A stretch of DNA of 64,000 nucleotides, taken from positions 186,001 to 250,000 of the forward strand of contig CANLVD010000006.1 of assembly GCA_947494445.1 (NCBI GenBank), written 5' to 3'. Shown here in pieces: positions 16,293 through 25,227 of the stretch. This stretch comes from an uncultured Paracoccaceae bacterium (GTDB taxonomy: Bacteria > Pseudomonadota > Alphaproteobacteria > Rhodobacterales > Rhodobacteraceae). Below the pieces are notes generated by a model. The model searched no databases. It was not told the DNA's origin and saw nothing but the letters and a program-made list of their open reading frames with translations. Both the position numbers and the translations under genes were made by a program. Within the stretch, counting starts at the first letter, position 1; each line of letters starts with the position of its first letter.

Positions 16293-17213
16293 ATGGCAGA
16301 CATCGTAATCACGGAATTCATGGACGACGCCGCAATTGAGGCGCTGAGCGTGGAGTTCGACGTTCATTATGACCCCGGCCTTGCCGATCATCAGGACGAC
16401 ATCGCAGGTCTTCTGACGGGCACGCGCGCCTTGATCGTGCGCAATCGTACCAGGGTGACGGCAGAACTGCTTGACGCGGGCCCCGACATCACGGCTGTGG
16501 GACGTCTGGGTGTGGGCCTCGACAACATCGATCTGGATGCGGCCAAGGCACGCGATGTGCAGGTCTTCCCGGCCACGGGTGCCAATGACGCATCAGTTGC
16601 GGAATATGTGATCACGGCGGCGATGATGCTCTTGCGGACCGCATGGCTGGGCACGGACGAAGTGGCCTCAGGCACATGGCCACGCACATCCATGATCGGC
16701 CGCGAGATCGGTGGTAAAACACTGGGATTGCTGGGCTACGGCAGCATTGCACGCCAGACAGCGACCCGTGCACGCGCGCTCGGCATGGATGTCATCGCCC
16801 ATGATCCGTTCATCGATCCGGTCACGGGTGATTGGACCGGGGCCAGCCCGGTGGATCTGAAGGGCCTTCTGACGGGCGCTGACGTGCTGTCGCTGCACGT
16901 TCCCCTGACCGAACAGACCCGCCATGTGATCGGCCGTGACGCGCTCAGTGAGATGAAGTCCGAAGCTGTGCTGATCAACGCCGCCCGCGGGGGTGTGGTG
17001 GACGAAGACGCGCTCTGTGCCGCCCTCAAGGCCGATGCACTTGCCGGTGCAGCGCTGGACGTGTTCGAGATTGAGCCGCTGACGGCGAAGGCAGGCGCGA
17101 AGTTCGATGGTCTGAACGTGCTGCTGACGCCTCACATCGCGGGTGTGACGGAGGAAAGCAACGTGCGGGTCTCGGCCCTGATTGCCGAGAAAATTCGCGA
17201 CGCCCTGAGCTGA
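16293..17213 (+). CDS. D-isomer-type 2-hydroxyacid dehydrogenase, SlcC-like
   Basis: 306 residues with the NAD fold motif GLLGYGSIARQ (145-155) and the catalytic triad R232, E261, H281 (NAARGG, FEIEP, TPHIAG). The family also holds phosphoglycerate dehydrogenase, but this protein is short and lacks a C-terminal ACT domain. The N-terminus (MADIVITEFMDDAAIEAL, then RALIVRNRT) and the end HIAGVTEESNVRVS strongly recall (S)-sulfolactate dehydrogenase SlcC, which makes sulfopyruvate. If that holds, it ties the operon to C3-sulfonate metabolism. Generic 2-hydroxyacid or phosphoglycerate-type activity is the fallback. It is the last gene of the row, four bases after the previous stop. Confidence 0.88.
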   Translation: MADIVITEFMDDAAIEALSVEFDVHYDPGLADHQDDIAGLLTGTRALIVRNRTRVTAELLDAGPDITAVGRLGVGLDNIDLDAAKARDVQVFPATGANDASVAEYVITAAMMLLRTAWLGTDEVASGTWPRTSMIGREIGGKTLGLLGYGSIARQTATRARALGMDVIAHDPFIDPVTGDWTGASPVDLKGLLTGADVLSLHVPLTEQTRHVIGRDALSEMKSEAVLINAARGGVVDEDALCAALKADALAGAALDVFEIEPLTAKAGAKFDGLNVLLTPHIAGVTEESNVRVSALIAEKIRDALS

Positions 17214-17223
17214 GAAGGAGGCG

Positions 17224-17307
17224 CTCCCGCCCGGACCTGACAGGCCCTTCGAGCCTGCTGCGGTCCCGTTGGGCCGGGCGCTCACGCGGCGCTGCCGCCT
17301 GAGCGGA
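17224..17307. repeat. 84-bp structured intergenic repeat, copy 1
   Basis: This block lies 10 bases after the dehydrogenase stop and recurs at 17542-17625 with no gaps and five mismatches by my alignment. It folds into two hairpins: an outer stem CGCCCGG (17228-17234) with CCGGGCG (17274-17280) enclosing CAGGC/GCCTG, then CGCTCA-C-GCGGC pairing with GCCGC-C-TGAGCG (17279-17305). Position after an operon suggests that the second hairpin may stop transcription. Confidence 0.8.
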
Positions 17308-17541
17308 AGACGTCCGTCGGGAAAGCAACCTGCGTGGTCCGCATGGCGTTGACGATCCGTGTTGCCCCTGACAGACAAGGGGGCTCTCACCTTCGGCTGC
17401 CAGATCCTCTGGAACTTGCTGTGGTCCTGCCGTGGCAGGTCCAGCATGAGGAAAATCTCTTCAATGGACGAATGTTATCGGTTGGCGCCAAATGCATGTC
17501 ACGGAGCGATTTTCCGCGATGTTCAGAGCAGACAAGAACCA
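17308..17541. other. Gene-free spacer between the two 84-bp repeats
   Basis: These 234 bases hold no gene I can support. A plus-strand frame of 74 codons (17334-17558) runs into the second repeat, has no family features and no convincing ribosome-binding site. Together with the flanking repeats it makes up the only gene-free stretch of more than 300 bases in the window (17214-17639). Confidence 0.6.
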
Positions 17542-17625
17542 CTCTCGCCCGGACCTGACAGGCCCTTCGAGCCTGCTGCGGTTCGGTTGGGCCGGGCGCT
17601 CAAGCGGCTCTGCCGCCTGAGCGGA
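17542..17625. repeat. 84-bp structured intergenic repeat, copy 2
   Basis: Direct repeat of 17224-17307, same orientation and same length. The mismatches include changes in the apical parts of both hairpins, yet the main stems (CGCCCGG/CCGGGCG and the GCGGC region) are largely kept. It ends 14 bases before the stop of the convergent TerB-like gene, so each repeat sits at the 3' end of a gene. Confidence 0.8.
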
Positions 17626-17639
17626 TCAATGCGCTACAT

Positions 17640-18083
17640 TCAAGCGCGCCGTGCCTCGACCCGCTGGCGGGCCAGTCCGCTGTCGCGGTCGTTCACGCCG
17701 ATCAGGCTGACCACGAGACGCAGGAACGCGTTTTCCTCGGCATCCCTACTGTCATCAGCCAGAACCACGGCCCAGAGCGCCTCGACCACCGCGATGCGGT
17801 CCTCATGGGGCACACCATCCTTGATCGCCTTGGTCAGCCGTACCGTATCACCGGCCTCGGCCTCCAGCGTCTCGCCATCTGTCAGCAGGGTATGGGTTGC
17901 GGGCGCGTCCATCTGGTAGCGCTCCTGCAGCACGGACGCGATGACCTGGCGCTCCTGAGGCGTATAGTCACCATCCACATGGGCACAGCGCACCAGAAGG
18001 GCAGCCAGCGCCTGGCGATAGTCCGATTGCGGTTCCGGGGCGGGGGCCTGTCCAAGCAGGCGCTTCATCAGATCGTCAAACAT
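17640..18083 (-). CDS. TerB-family (tellurite resistance-like) protein
   Basis: 147 residues, all helical, matching the TerB / DUF533-like family: ALAALLVRCAHVDGDYTPQERQVI (from about residue 25) carries the acidic metal-binding HVDGDYTPQE segment repeated in the second half as VVLADDSRDAEENAFL. Family members bind divalent metal; the cellular role is not established and the tellurite label is historical. It follows pyrG on the same strand with a 26-base gap and may share its transcript. No other ter genes are present, so a tellurite-resistance system is not implied. Confidence 0.82.
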   Translation of the reverse strand: MFDDLMKRLLGQAPAPEPQSDYRQALAALLVRCAHVDGDYTPQERQVIASVLQERYQMDAPATHTLLTDGETLEAEAGDTVRLTKAIKDGVPHEDRIAVVEALWAVVLADDSRDAEENAFLRLVVSLIGVNDRDSGLARQRVEARRA

Positions 18084-18109
18084 GCTAACTCATATAGGCA
18101 GGGATTGCG

Positions 18110-19756
18110 TCAAACCAAGCGGCTTTGCGCAAGGGCTGCACGCACGAAATCCCGGAACAGGGGATGGGGCTCGAACGGCTTGGATTTCAGCTCGGGATGG
18201 AACTGCACGCCGATGAACCATGGATGATCGGGGATCTCGACAATCTCGGGCAGGCGCCCGTCGGGCGAGACGCCCGAGAATTTCAACCCGGTCTTCTCCA
18301 GCTTGTCACGATATTTGATGTCGACCTCATAGCGGTGCCGGTGGCGTTCGCTGATCTCGGTTGAACCATAAATATCAGCAACTTGCGAGCCACTGTTCAA
18401 TGTCGCGTTATAGGCGCCCAGCCGCATGGTGCCGCCCTTGTCATCCTCGATATGGCGCTTGACCGTTCGGTTGCCCTCAACCCATTCCTTGAGGTGATAG
18501 ACCACCGGCTCGAAGCGCTTGGCACCGGCTTCCTGATCGAACTCTTCCGAGCCTGCATTCTCCAGTCCTGCCAGATTGCGCGAGGCCTCGATCACCGCCA
18601 TCTGCATGCCCAGACAAATCCCCAGATAGGGAATTTCCCGCTCGCGGGCGAACTGGGCTGCCTTGATCTTGCCCTCGGTCCCGCGCTCGCCAAAGCCGCC
18701 GGGGACGAGGATCGCATTATACCCCTCCAGCAGAGGGGCCACGTCCTTGTCCTGCTCGAAAATTTCCGCGTCCAGCCATTCGGCGCGCACCTTGACGCGG
18801 TTGGCAATCCCGCCATGGGTAAGCGCCTCGGCAATTGATTTATAGGCATCTTCAAGCTGGGTGTATTTGCCCACAATGGCCACGCGCACTTCGCCCTCGG
18901 GGTTGTTCACCCGGTCCGCCACATCCTCCCAGATGCTCAGGTTGGGCTTGGGGGCAGGCGCAATGCCAAAGGCATCCAGAACCGCCTGATCCAGCCCTTC
19001 GGCGTGATAGACCAGCGGGGCCTCGTAGATCGATTTCAGATCCTGCGCGGCAATCACGCTGTCGGGGCGCACATTGCAGAACAGCGCCAGCTTTTCGCGT
19101 TCCTTCTCGGGGATTGGTCCCTCGGAGCGGCAGACCAGAACGTCAGGCGCCAGCCCGATGGAGCGCAGTTCCTTGACCGAATGCTGGGTGGGCTTGGTCT
19201 TCAATTCGCCGCTCGCCGCGATATAGGGCAGGAGGGTTAGATGCATGAACACGCATTGCCCGCGCGGCTTGTCCTGCGCGAATTGCCGGATTGCCTCGAA
19301 AAACGGCAGGCCCTCGATGTCGCCCACGGTGCCGCCGATTTCGCAGAGCATGAAATCAACCTCATCCTCACCAATCGAGATGAAATCCTTGATCTCGTTG
19401 GTAACATGCGGGATCACCTGAATCGTTTTGCCCAGATAGTCGCCACGGCGTTCCTTCTCCAGCACATTGGAATAGATCCGCCCAGACGAGATGCTGTCGG
19501 TCGCGCGCGCAGCGACGCCAGTGAAACGCTCGTAATGGCCAAGGTCCAGATCGGTCTCCGCCCCGTCGTCGGTGACAAAGACCTCACCATGTTCAAACGG
19601 GCTCATCGTGCCGGGATCGACGTTCAGATAGGGGTCCAGTTTGCGCAGCCTGACCGAGTATCCACGAGCCTGCAAAAGCGCACCCAAAGCGGCTGAGGCC
19701 AGACCTTTTCCAAGGCTGGAAACGACGCCACCGGTGATAAAGACAAAACGTGCCAT
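18110..19756 (-). CDS. pyrG: CTP synthase
   Basis: 548 residues, normal length. The N-terminal synthetase domain begins [21 protein letters not shown] and contains the ATP/UTP site; the C-terminal class I glutamine amidotransferase domain has the nucleophile cysteine in LGICLGMQ and the His-Glu pair in VQFHPE. It makes CTP from UTP, ATP and glutamine in the cytoplasm. It lies downstream of secG in the same direction, an order common in alphaproteobacteria, but a strong terminator separates them, so pyrG probably has its own promoter in the 19757-19883 gap. Confidence 0.98.
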   Translation of the reverse strand: MARFVFITGGVVSSLGKGLASAALGALLQARGYSVRLRKLDPYLNVDPGTMSPFEHGEVFVTDDGAETDLDLGHYERFTGVAARATDSISSGRIYSNVLEKERRGDYLGKTIQVIPHVTNEIKDFISIGEDEVDFMLCEIGGTVGDIEGLPFFEAIRQFAQDKPRGQCVFMHLTLLPYIAASGELKTKPTQHSVKELRSIGLAPDVLVCRSEGPIPEKEREKLALFCNVRPDSVIAAQDLKSIYEAPLVYHAEGLDQAVLDAFGIAPAPKPNLSIWEDVADRVNNPEGEVRVAIVGKYTQLEDAYKSIAEALTHGGIANRVKVRAEWLDAEIFEQDKDVAPLLEGYNAILVPGGFGERGTEGKIKAAQFAREREIPYLGICLGMQMAVIEASRNLAGLENAGSEEFDQEAGAKRFEPVVYHLKEWVEGNRTVKRHIEDDKGGTMRLGAYNATLNSGSQVADIYGSTEISERHRHRYEVDIKYRDKLEKTGLKFSGVSPDGRLPEIVEIPDHPWFIGVQFHPELKSKPFEPHPLFRDFVRAALAQSRLV

Positions 19757-19883
19757 CTGCTCTGGCTCCCGCGTTTATTGTTGGTCTTGTTGTGGTCGCG
19801 AAACCACTGTCCACGGGAATCCAGTTTTACGCATTAGACCCCCGTCGCACAAGGGCAATGACCGCAATATCCTGTGGATAAGT

Positions 19884-19910
19884 AAAAAAGGGCAACAAAC
19901 TGTTGCCCTT
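19884..19910 (-). terminator. Intrinsic terminator of secG
   Basis: On the minus strand the stem AAGGGCAACA / TGTTGCCCTT (19888-19910, three-base loop) is followed by a T run, the classic intrinsic form. It lies 12 bases after the secG stop. Confidence 0.88.
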
Positions 19911-19922
19911 GATGTTGCCTGA

Positions 19923-20300
19923 TTACTCGGCTGCCGGAGGTGCCGCAGGGGCATCTGCATTGCTTGGGGGCAGCAGATCGCCTTCAAGCGCTGGTGGAAG
20001 CTGGATTTCCTCGGCCTCGGCCGGTGTCAGTGCGCCGCCTGTGGACAGCACGGAGCCGCCGCTGGAGGACATGGTCGCAAGCACGGTCAGCGTCAGAGAT
20101 GTGATCAGAAACCCGATGGCCAGAACCCATGTGACCTTGGAAAGCGCCGTCGCGGCTGAGCGGCCCGACATCACGCCGCCGCCGCCGCCACCACCACCGC
20201 CGCCAATGCCCAGACCACCGCCTTCGGACCGCTGCATCAGCACGGTCAGGATCAGGCCAAGGGCCAGCAGAAGGTGTATGGTCAGGACGATGTTTTCCAT
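19923..20300 (-). CDS. secG: Preprotein translocase subunit SecG
   Basis: 125 residues from the ATG at 20300; a start at 20336 would add 12 basic residues not seen in the family. Two membrane helices flank the conserved cytoplasmic LMQRSEGGGLGIGG segment and the glycine run and MSGRSAATALSKVTW motif. A proline/alanine-rich, acidic C-terminal tail follows, as in many alphaproteobacterial SecG proteins. SecG assists SecYE in protein export across the inner membrane. The run of ten glycines is encoded by a GCC-rich stretch on the plus strand and could vary in length. Confidence 0.94.
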   Translation of the reverse strand: MENIVLTIHLLLALGLILTVLMQRSEGGGLGIGGGGGGGGGGVMSGRSAATALSKVTWVLAIGFLITSLTLTVLATMSSSGGSVLSTGGALTPAEAEEIQLPPALEGDLLPPSNADAPAAPPAAE

Positions 20301-20365
20301 GGGTCTTGGTCGCTTTCTCGAACGGGTCGGCGTCATCTAACTGATGAGGTGCGCCTTGTCGATGG

Positions 20366-21526
20366 TCAATTCAAGGGTGCTCTCGCCTGTCTTGAGAAAA
20401 ACAGCGTGGCAATCGCGCTGGTCACCGTGAGCGCGCCAACAATGCCAAGCGCGTTCAGGCCAAGGGCAGGCGCGGACAGCACCGCACCACCAATGGCCGA
20501 GCCGACCGCAGCCCCGACATAGATCGCAGCCGCATTCAGCGCGAGCATGACATTGGCCTTCTGTGGGGACAGCCGCACAAGTCGCGCTTGCTGGGCTGCC
20601 ATGAAAGACCAGCCGCAGATCGAGATCAGGAACGTGAGCAGATAGAGCAATGGCACCGGTATCGGCAGGGCCGAAAAGACCGGAAGCAGCACCAGTTGCG
20701 AGACGGCGAGCAGCATCAGTGTCCTGGGTGGCCCGATCCGGTCGGTCAGCCAGCCGCCCATCAGATTGCCGAAGACAGCACCAAATCCGAAGATCAGGAG
20801 GACAAAGGTGATCCCGTTGCGCTCGAACCCCATGGTCGTGCTCAGAAGCGGGGTGAGGTAGGTGTAGACGACATAATTGGCCGCCAGAAACGTGGCTGTG
20901 AAGCTGATCGCCATCATCAACCGCCAGTCTTTCAGTACTGACCAGAGCGTGCCAAGCCGGTTGACCGGGAACGACAGATCTGCCGGGATCCGGGAGTAAA
21001 GCAACCATGCCATTGGCAGGGCAAGCACGGCCACGCAGGCAAAGCTCACCTGCCAGCCGAAGGTGTAGGCCAGAAAGCTGCCCACTGGCACGCCCATGAC
21101 TTGCGCCAGTGTCAGGCCGAAAAAGACCGATGCAAGTGCACGGCCCCGTGTTTCCTCTGCGCTTTGAGCAGCAACGATGGCAGCGGCCAGTGGCGTGACA
21201 AGTCCTGCGCCCAGTGCCGCCAGAAACCGGGCAGAAAAGACCACTTCGGCGACAGGCACAAGGGCTGCCAGTGCCGCTGCAATTCCAAAGGTCAGCATGC
21301 CACCCGAGATCACCAGACGGCGGGACATCGCACCGCTGAGCGCGACCAGAAGAGGCGAGCCTATCGCATAGGCCAGCGCATACCATGTCATCACCCAACC
21401 GGCCTCGGCCGTGGTCAGGTCTAGTCCGTCTGCCATTGGCTCCATCATGCCGATGACCATGAAGGCACCCATGCCGATGACGAAGTTGGCGGATGAAAAC
21501 AGGGGGATCAGGCTGCGATGAGACAT
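20366..21526 (-). CDS. MFS transporter (DHA1-like)
   Basis: 386 residues with about twelve membrane helices. It has the MFS features GWVMTWYALAYAIGSPLL and the loop SGAMSRRLVISGG between helices two and three, and a second-half counterpart GGWLTDRIGPPRTLML. The layout fits the DHA1 drug/sugar efflux group (AraJ-like). The substrate is unknown. It is the last of three same-strand membrane genes (22221 to 20366) separated by only 4 and 16 bases, suggesting one transcript. Confidence 0.87.
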   Translation of the reverse strand: MSHRSLIPLFSSANFVIGMGAFMVIGMMEPMADGLDLTTAEAGWVMTWYALAYAIGSPLLVALSGAMSRRLVISGGMLTFGIAAALAALVPVAEVVFSARFLAALGAGLVTPLAAAIVAAQSAEETRGRALASVFFGLTLAQVMGVPVGSFLAYTFGWQVSFACVAVLALPMAWLLYSRIPADLSFPVNRLGTLWSVLKDWRLMMAISFTATFLAANYVVYTYLTPLLSTTMGFERNGITFVLLIFGFGAVFGNLMGGWLTDRIGPPRTLMLLAVSQLVLLPVFSALPIPVPLLYLLTFLISICGWSFMAAQQARLVRLSPQKANVMLALNAAAIYVGAAVGSAIGGAVLSAPALGLNALGIVGALTVTSAIATLFFSRQARAPLN

Positions 21527-21530
21527 CTGG

Positions 21531-21812
21531 TCAAGAAGTACCGGTTAAGGTGGCAAGATTGCCAAGACCATAGGCCGTGACAGCGACAAAAGCTGCCACC
21601 AGAATATAGGGTCGGCTGCGGATGCGGAACAGCCCCCAGACCGGCAGAATGAAAATCATCAGATGCAGAAGGCCCGCGCCGTACAGATACAGTCGGTACT
21701 GCGGCACGCCCGGCACCCAGTCATCGGCTAGGGCAATGGTGCCGGTGTATTTGGCGGCGAGCCCAAGACCAAAGGCAAAACCGCTCCAGAGCAGATATTT
21801 CATGCAGGACAT
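21531..21812 (-). CDS. Small membrane protein of unknown function
   Basis: 93 residues (or 90 if translation begins at the ATG at 21803, which has GGGGA better spaced upstream). Three hydrophobic segments are visible, roughly residues 5-25, 45-65 and 70-88, the middle one reading LYGAGLLHLMIFILPVWGLF. I do not recognise a family. The gene lies four bases before the MFS gene and directly after a perfect GTCCCC-AT-GGGGAC palindrome, both hints of co-expression with its neighbours. Confidence 0.65.
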   Translation of the reverse strand: MSCMKYLLWSGFAFGLGLAAKYTGTIALADDWVPGVPQYRLYLYGAGLLHLMIFILPVWGLFRIRSRPYILVAAFVAVTAYGLGNLATLTGTS

Positions 21813-21826
21813 GTCCCCATGGGGAC
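21813..21826. repeat. Palindrome GTCCCC-AT-GGGGAC
   Basis: A perfect 14-bp palindrome squeezed between the stop of the 130-residue membrane protein gene and the start of the next gene. Its GTCCCC..GGGGAC core recurs at 22253-22266, at the other side of the 130-residue gene. Confidence 0.6.
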
Positions 21827-21828
21827 GC

Positions 21829-22221
21829 TCATTCCTCGACGTCGTCCATGTCGACCTGACCGCTGAGACGGCGGCGCACGATGGACCAGCTCAGCCCGAC
21901 ACCCATGATCAGCGACAGCGCGATCAGGCCGACCCATGTCATGGCACCGGGATCATCCAGCGAAATCCATCCAAGATCGATCATGACCCAGACGACGGCC
22001 GCAATCAGTGCGCCGACCAACAGGATGCCCAGTGTCCCGATGGAGCGGAAGGTTGCGCGCAGGAAAATCACATAGCCGATCAGCAGCAGAACACCGGCAA
22101 GGGCCACCAGCGGCAGGGACACGCCTTCGGTTGTTGCCCAGCGGACGAAGTTCAGATCAGTGGGGTTGTAGGTCAAAAGGACCAGAACAAGGGCTGCAAG
22201 GCAGCGCAGGATGATGGCCAT
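21829..22221 (-). CDS. Four-helix membrane protein, DUF6524-like
   Basis: 130 residues with four hydrophobic helices and a charged end (RRRLSGQVDMDDVEE). The start, MAIILRCLAALVLVLLTYNPTDLNFVRW, resembles a Rhodobacterales family I remember as DUF6524 (split: LVLVLLTYNPT, then NFVRW). No function is known. It is the first gene of a possible three-gene membrane operon ending with the MFS transporter and is bracketed by two related palindromes (21813-21826 and 22249-22270). Confidence 0.75.
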   Translation of the reverse strand: MAIILRCLAALVLVLLTYNPTDLNFVRWATTEGVSLPLVALAGVLLLIGYVIFLRATFRSIGTLGILLVGALIAAVVWVMIDLGWISLDDPGAMTWVGLIALSLIMGVGLSWSIVRRRLSGQVDMDDVEE

Positions 22222-22248
22222 GATCGGGTCCTTCTTACCAAAGCGTAA

Positions 22249-22270
22249 ATCTGTCCCCGCGGGGACAGAT
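22249..22270. terminator. Perfect 22-bp palindrome downstream of ilvC
   Basis: ATCTGTCCCC-GC-GGGGACAGAT is perfectly palindromic and lies 46 bases after the ilvC stop and 28 before the next start on the same strand. As RNA it forms a strong stem followed on the minus strand by only a short T-rich stretch, so it may end ilvC transcription. An operator role is the alternative, because the core recurs at 21813-21826. Confidence 0.55.
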
Positions 22271-22315
22271 CGTTTTCATGGTGTCAAGTCAATGACTTAT
22301 CCGTTCTGACCGGGG

Positions 22316-23377
<1,062 letters not shown>

Positions 23378-23473
23378 CTAGGATGGGAAGGGGCAGTAAT
23401 CTGCTCTGAATTTCCGCATTTCACGCAAATTTCAAACTTTTCATTCGTGAAATTTTCATTTATCGGATGTTTC

Positions 23474-23935
23474 ATGCAGGAAATCACCGATCTCGACAGG
23501 CGATTGCTTCGGCTTTTGCAAAATGATCCTACGCTGAGCACAGCCGCCCTGGCTGATGCCGCGGGTCTGTCCACGGCGGCCTGCTGGCGGCGGCTTGAGA
23601 GGTTGGAGAAGGGCCGCGTGATCGAGGGACGTAAGATCCACATTGATCCCCGCGCGCTTGGCTATGAGGTTGAGGTGTTCCTGCGCATCACGCTGGACAA
23701 GACCGCGGGCAACGCGTTTGATCTGTTCATCGCAGCGGCCCGCGAAATCCCCGAAGTGCGGCTGATCCAGACGCTTCTGGGTCGGGTGGACATACGGATG
23801 GATGTGATCGCGCGGGACCTTGCGCATTATCAGGAGATCTACAAGGAGCGCATTCTGGCGCTGCCCAACATCTCGGACATCGAGGCATTGATGCTGGTCT
23901 CGGAATTGAAGAACTCGGAGAGCCTGCCGCTGTGA
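23474..23935 (+). CDS. Lrp/AsnC-family regulator (first of a pair)
   Basis: 153 residues from the ATG at 23474. The N-terminal helix-turn-helix (ITDLDRRLLRLLQNDPT, then STAACWRRLERLEKGRVI) is followed by the RAM ligand-binding domain from about residue 65. Lrp proteins form octamers or similar assemblies and respond to amino acids. The start lies in the A+T-rich divergent region opposite ilvC. The stop overlaps the GTG start of a second Lrp-type gene, so the two are made together and could form mixed assemblies. Confidence 0.9.
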   Translation: MQEITDLDRRLLRLLQNDPTLSTAALADAAGLSTAACWRRLERLEKGRVIEGRKIHIDPRALGYEVEVFLRITLDKTAGNAFDLFIAAAREIPEVRLIQTLLGRVDIRMDVIARDLAHYQEIYKERILALPNISDIEALMLVSELKNSESLPL

Positions 23936-24387
23936 TCGATCTGGATGACACTGACCGGGCGATCCTTGCCTGTCTTCTGGAAGACGGCGGGCTGAGCGCG
24001 CGGGCCATTGGCGACAGGACGGGCCTGTCCCAGCCGTCCTGCTGGCGGCGGATCCGGCGGATGGAGGATGCAGGGGTGATCTCGGGGCGATCGCTGAAGC
24101 TGAACCGGCAGGCGCTTGGCTTTGACGTGGTGGTGTTTCTGGGCGTGAAGCTTGCGGGCAAGGGCAGGGTGTCGCTTGAGGATTTCGAGCGCGCGGTCTG
24201 TTCCATCCCGGAGGTGCAACTGGTCCAGCATGTGCTGGGTATCTATGATTATCGCCTGAAAGTGGTGGCCCGCGACCTGAGCGATTTCGAGCGCATTCTG
24301 CGCCGCCGGATCATGACCCTGCCGGGCATCGGCGAGGTGGAATCAAATGTGCTGCTGACCGAGTTTGAAGGCCGCGCCCAGTTCTGA
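23932..24387 (+). CDS. Lrp/AsnC-family regulator (second of a pair)
   Basis: 151 residues with the same architecture as its neighbour: helix-turn-helix (DLDDTDRAILACLLEDGG, LSQPSCWRRIRRME) and RAM domain. Translation begins at GTG 23932, whose last two bases are part of the preceding stop (GTGA). The two proteins are similar but not recent duplicates; shared landmarks are CWRR and the LGYE/LGFD stretch. Target genes are unknown; ilvC and the pair itself are the obvious candidates. The stop lies four bases from that of the convergent acyltransferase gene. Confidence 0.9.
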   Translation: MIDLDDTDRAILACLLEDGGLSARAIGDRTGLSQPSCWRRIRRMEDAGVISGRSLKLNRQALGFDVVVFLGVKLAGKGRVSLEDFERAVCSIPEVQLVQHVLGIYDYRLKVVARDLSDFERILRRRIMTLPGIGEVESNVLLTEFEGRAQF

Positions 24388-24391
24388 CGGA

Positions 24392-24991
24392 TCAGGCGAC
24401 GATGCGCTCTTTCAGGGTCAGGCGCGAGCGCATGAAGACGAAATCCCGATCCACGATCTGACCGGCCTCGATCCGGGCACCGCGTCCGATCCGGCAGCCG
24501 GAGCGGATAATGGCACCGGCGCCGACAATCACGTCTTCTTCCAGTGTCACGCCCTCTTCCAGAATAGCGCGGGGGCCGATGGTGCAATAGGCGCCGATCA
24601 CGCTGTCAATCTCGACCACTGCGCCATGGCCGATGACCACGCCTTCGGCGATGCGTGTGGAGGGTGCAATGACCGAACCTGCGCCCAGAAAGCTGCCGTC
24701 GCCCACATTTGCCTGGCGCGAGAGCGAGGCCGTGGGGTGGACCACCCGGCGGATGGGTTGACCGGCGCGGGTCAGGCGTTCGGATATCCGGCACCGCAGG
24801 TCATTTTCGACGACCGCCACGTGAACCGCACGGTTGCGGCGCAGGGCCGACGGGCAGGCGATCGGCAGGTCGAGAAAGCGCTCGGCGCGGCCTTCGACTT
24901 CACTGAGAAACCCGCTCAACCCCACCGGGTTGATTTCGAGAACCGCATCCGCCACGACGCGGGCGTGCTTGTCTGTTCCGTAGATCCACAT
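24392..24991 (-). CDS. PglD/NeuD-like hexapeptide acyltransferase
   Basis: 199 residues from the ATG at 24991 (MWIYGTDKHARVVAD, the family's N-terminal nucleotide-sugar binding fold); the longer frame upstream has no family match. From about residue 95 the left-handed beta helix is visible: VVHPTASLSRQANVGDGSFL, then repeated hexapeptides with I, V and G at regular spacing. Members acetylate amino sugars for glycans or capsule. It lies beside the polysaccharide export genes on the same strand but 236 bases downstream of them. That gap shows no gene. Confidence 0.82.
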   Translation of the reverse strand: MWIYGTDKHARVVADAVLEINPVGLSGFLSEVEGRAERFLDLPIACPSALRRNRAVHVAVVENDLRCRISERLTRAGQPIRRVVHPTASLSRQANVGDGSFLGAGSVIAPSTRIAEGVVIGHGAVVEIDSVIGAYCTIGPRAILEEGVTLEEDVIVGAGAIIRSGCRIGRGARIEAGQIVDRDFVFMRSRLTLKERIVA

Positions 24992-25227
24992 GGCATTTTT
25001 CCTGTCTTCACCGGCCTTTCGGCCTTCACCTATGCAGGCAGTCTTGAGGGAGAAAGCGACCTGACAACGGCCCGCCTGTGTCCAAAGCCAACTCATTTTG
25101 CGGCGGGCCTATCCGAAGGGATATTCAAAGGCGTTTCCAGTTTTTGTGAGATCACCTGTTTGCTGCCTCTCGCTTCACTCCAACGCGAAAAGAGACAACT
25201 GCTGTTTCAACGAAGACTCGAAACGCT

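Noticed and set aside
17334-17919. Small plus-strand frames in and after the repeat spacer
   Set aside because: They run through the second repeat or antisense to the TerB-like gene, with no ribosome-binding site or family match.
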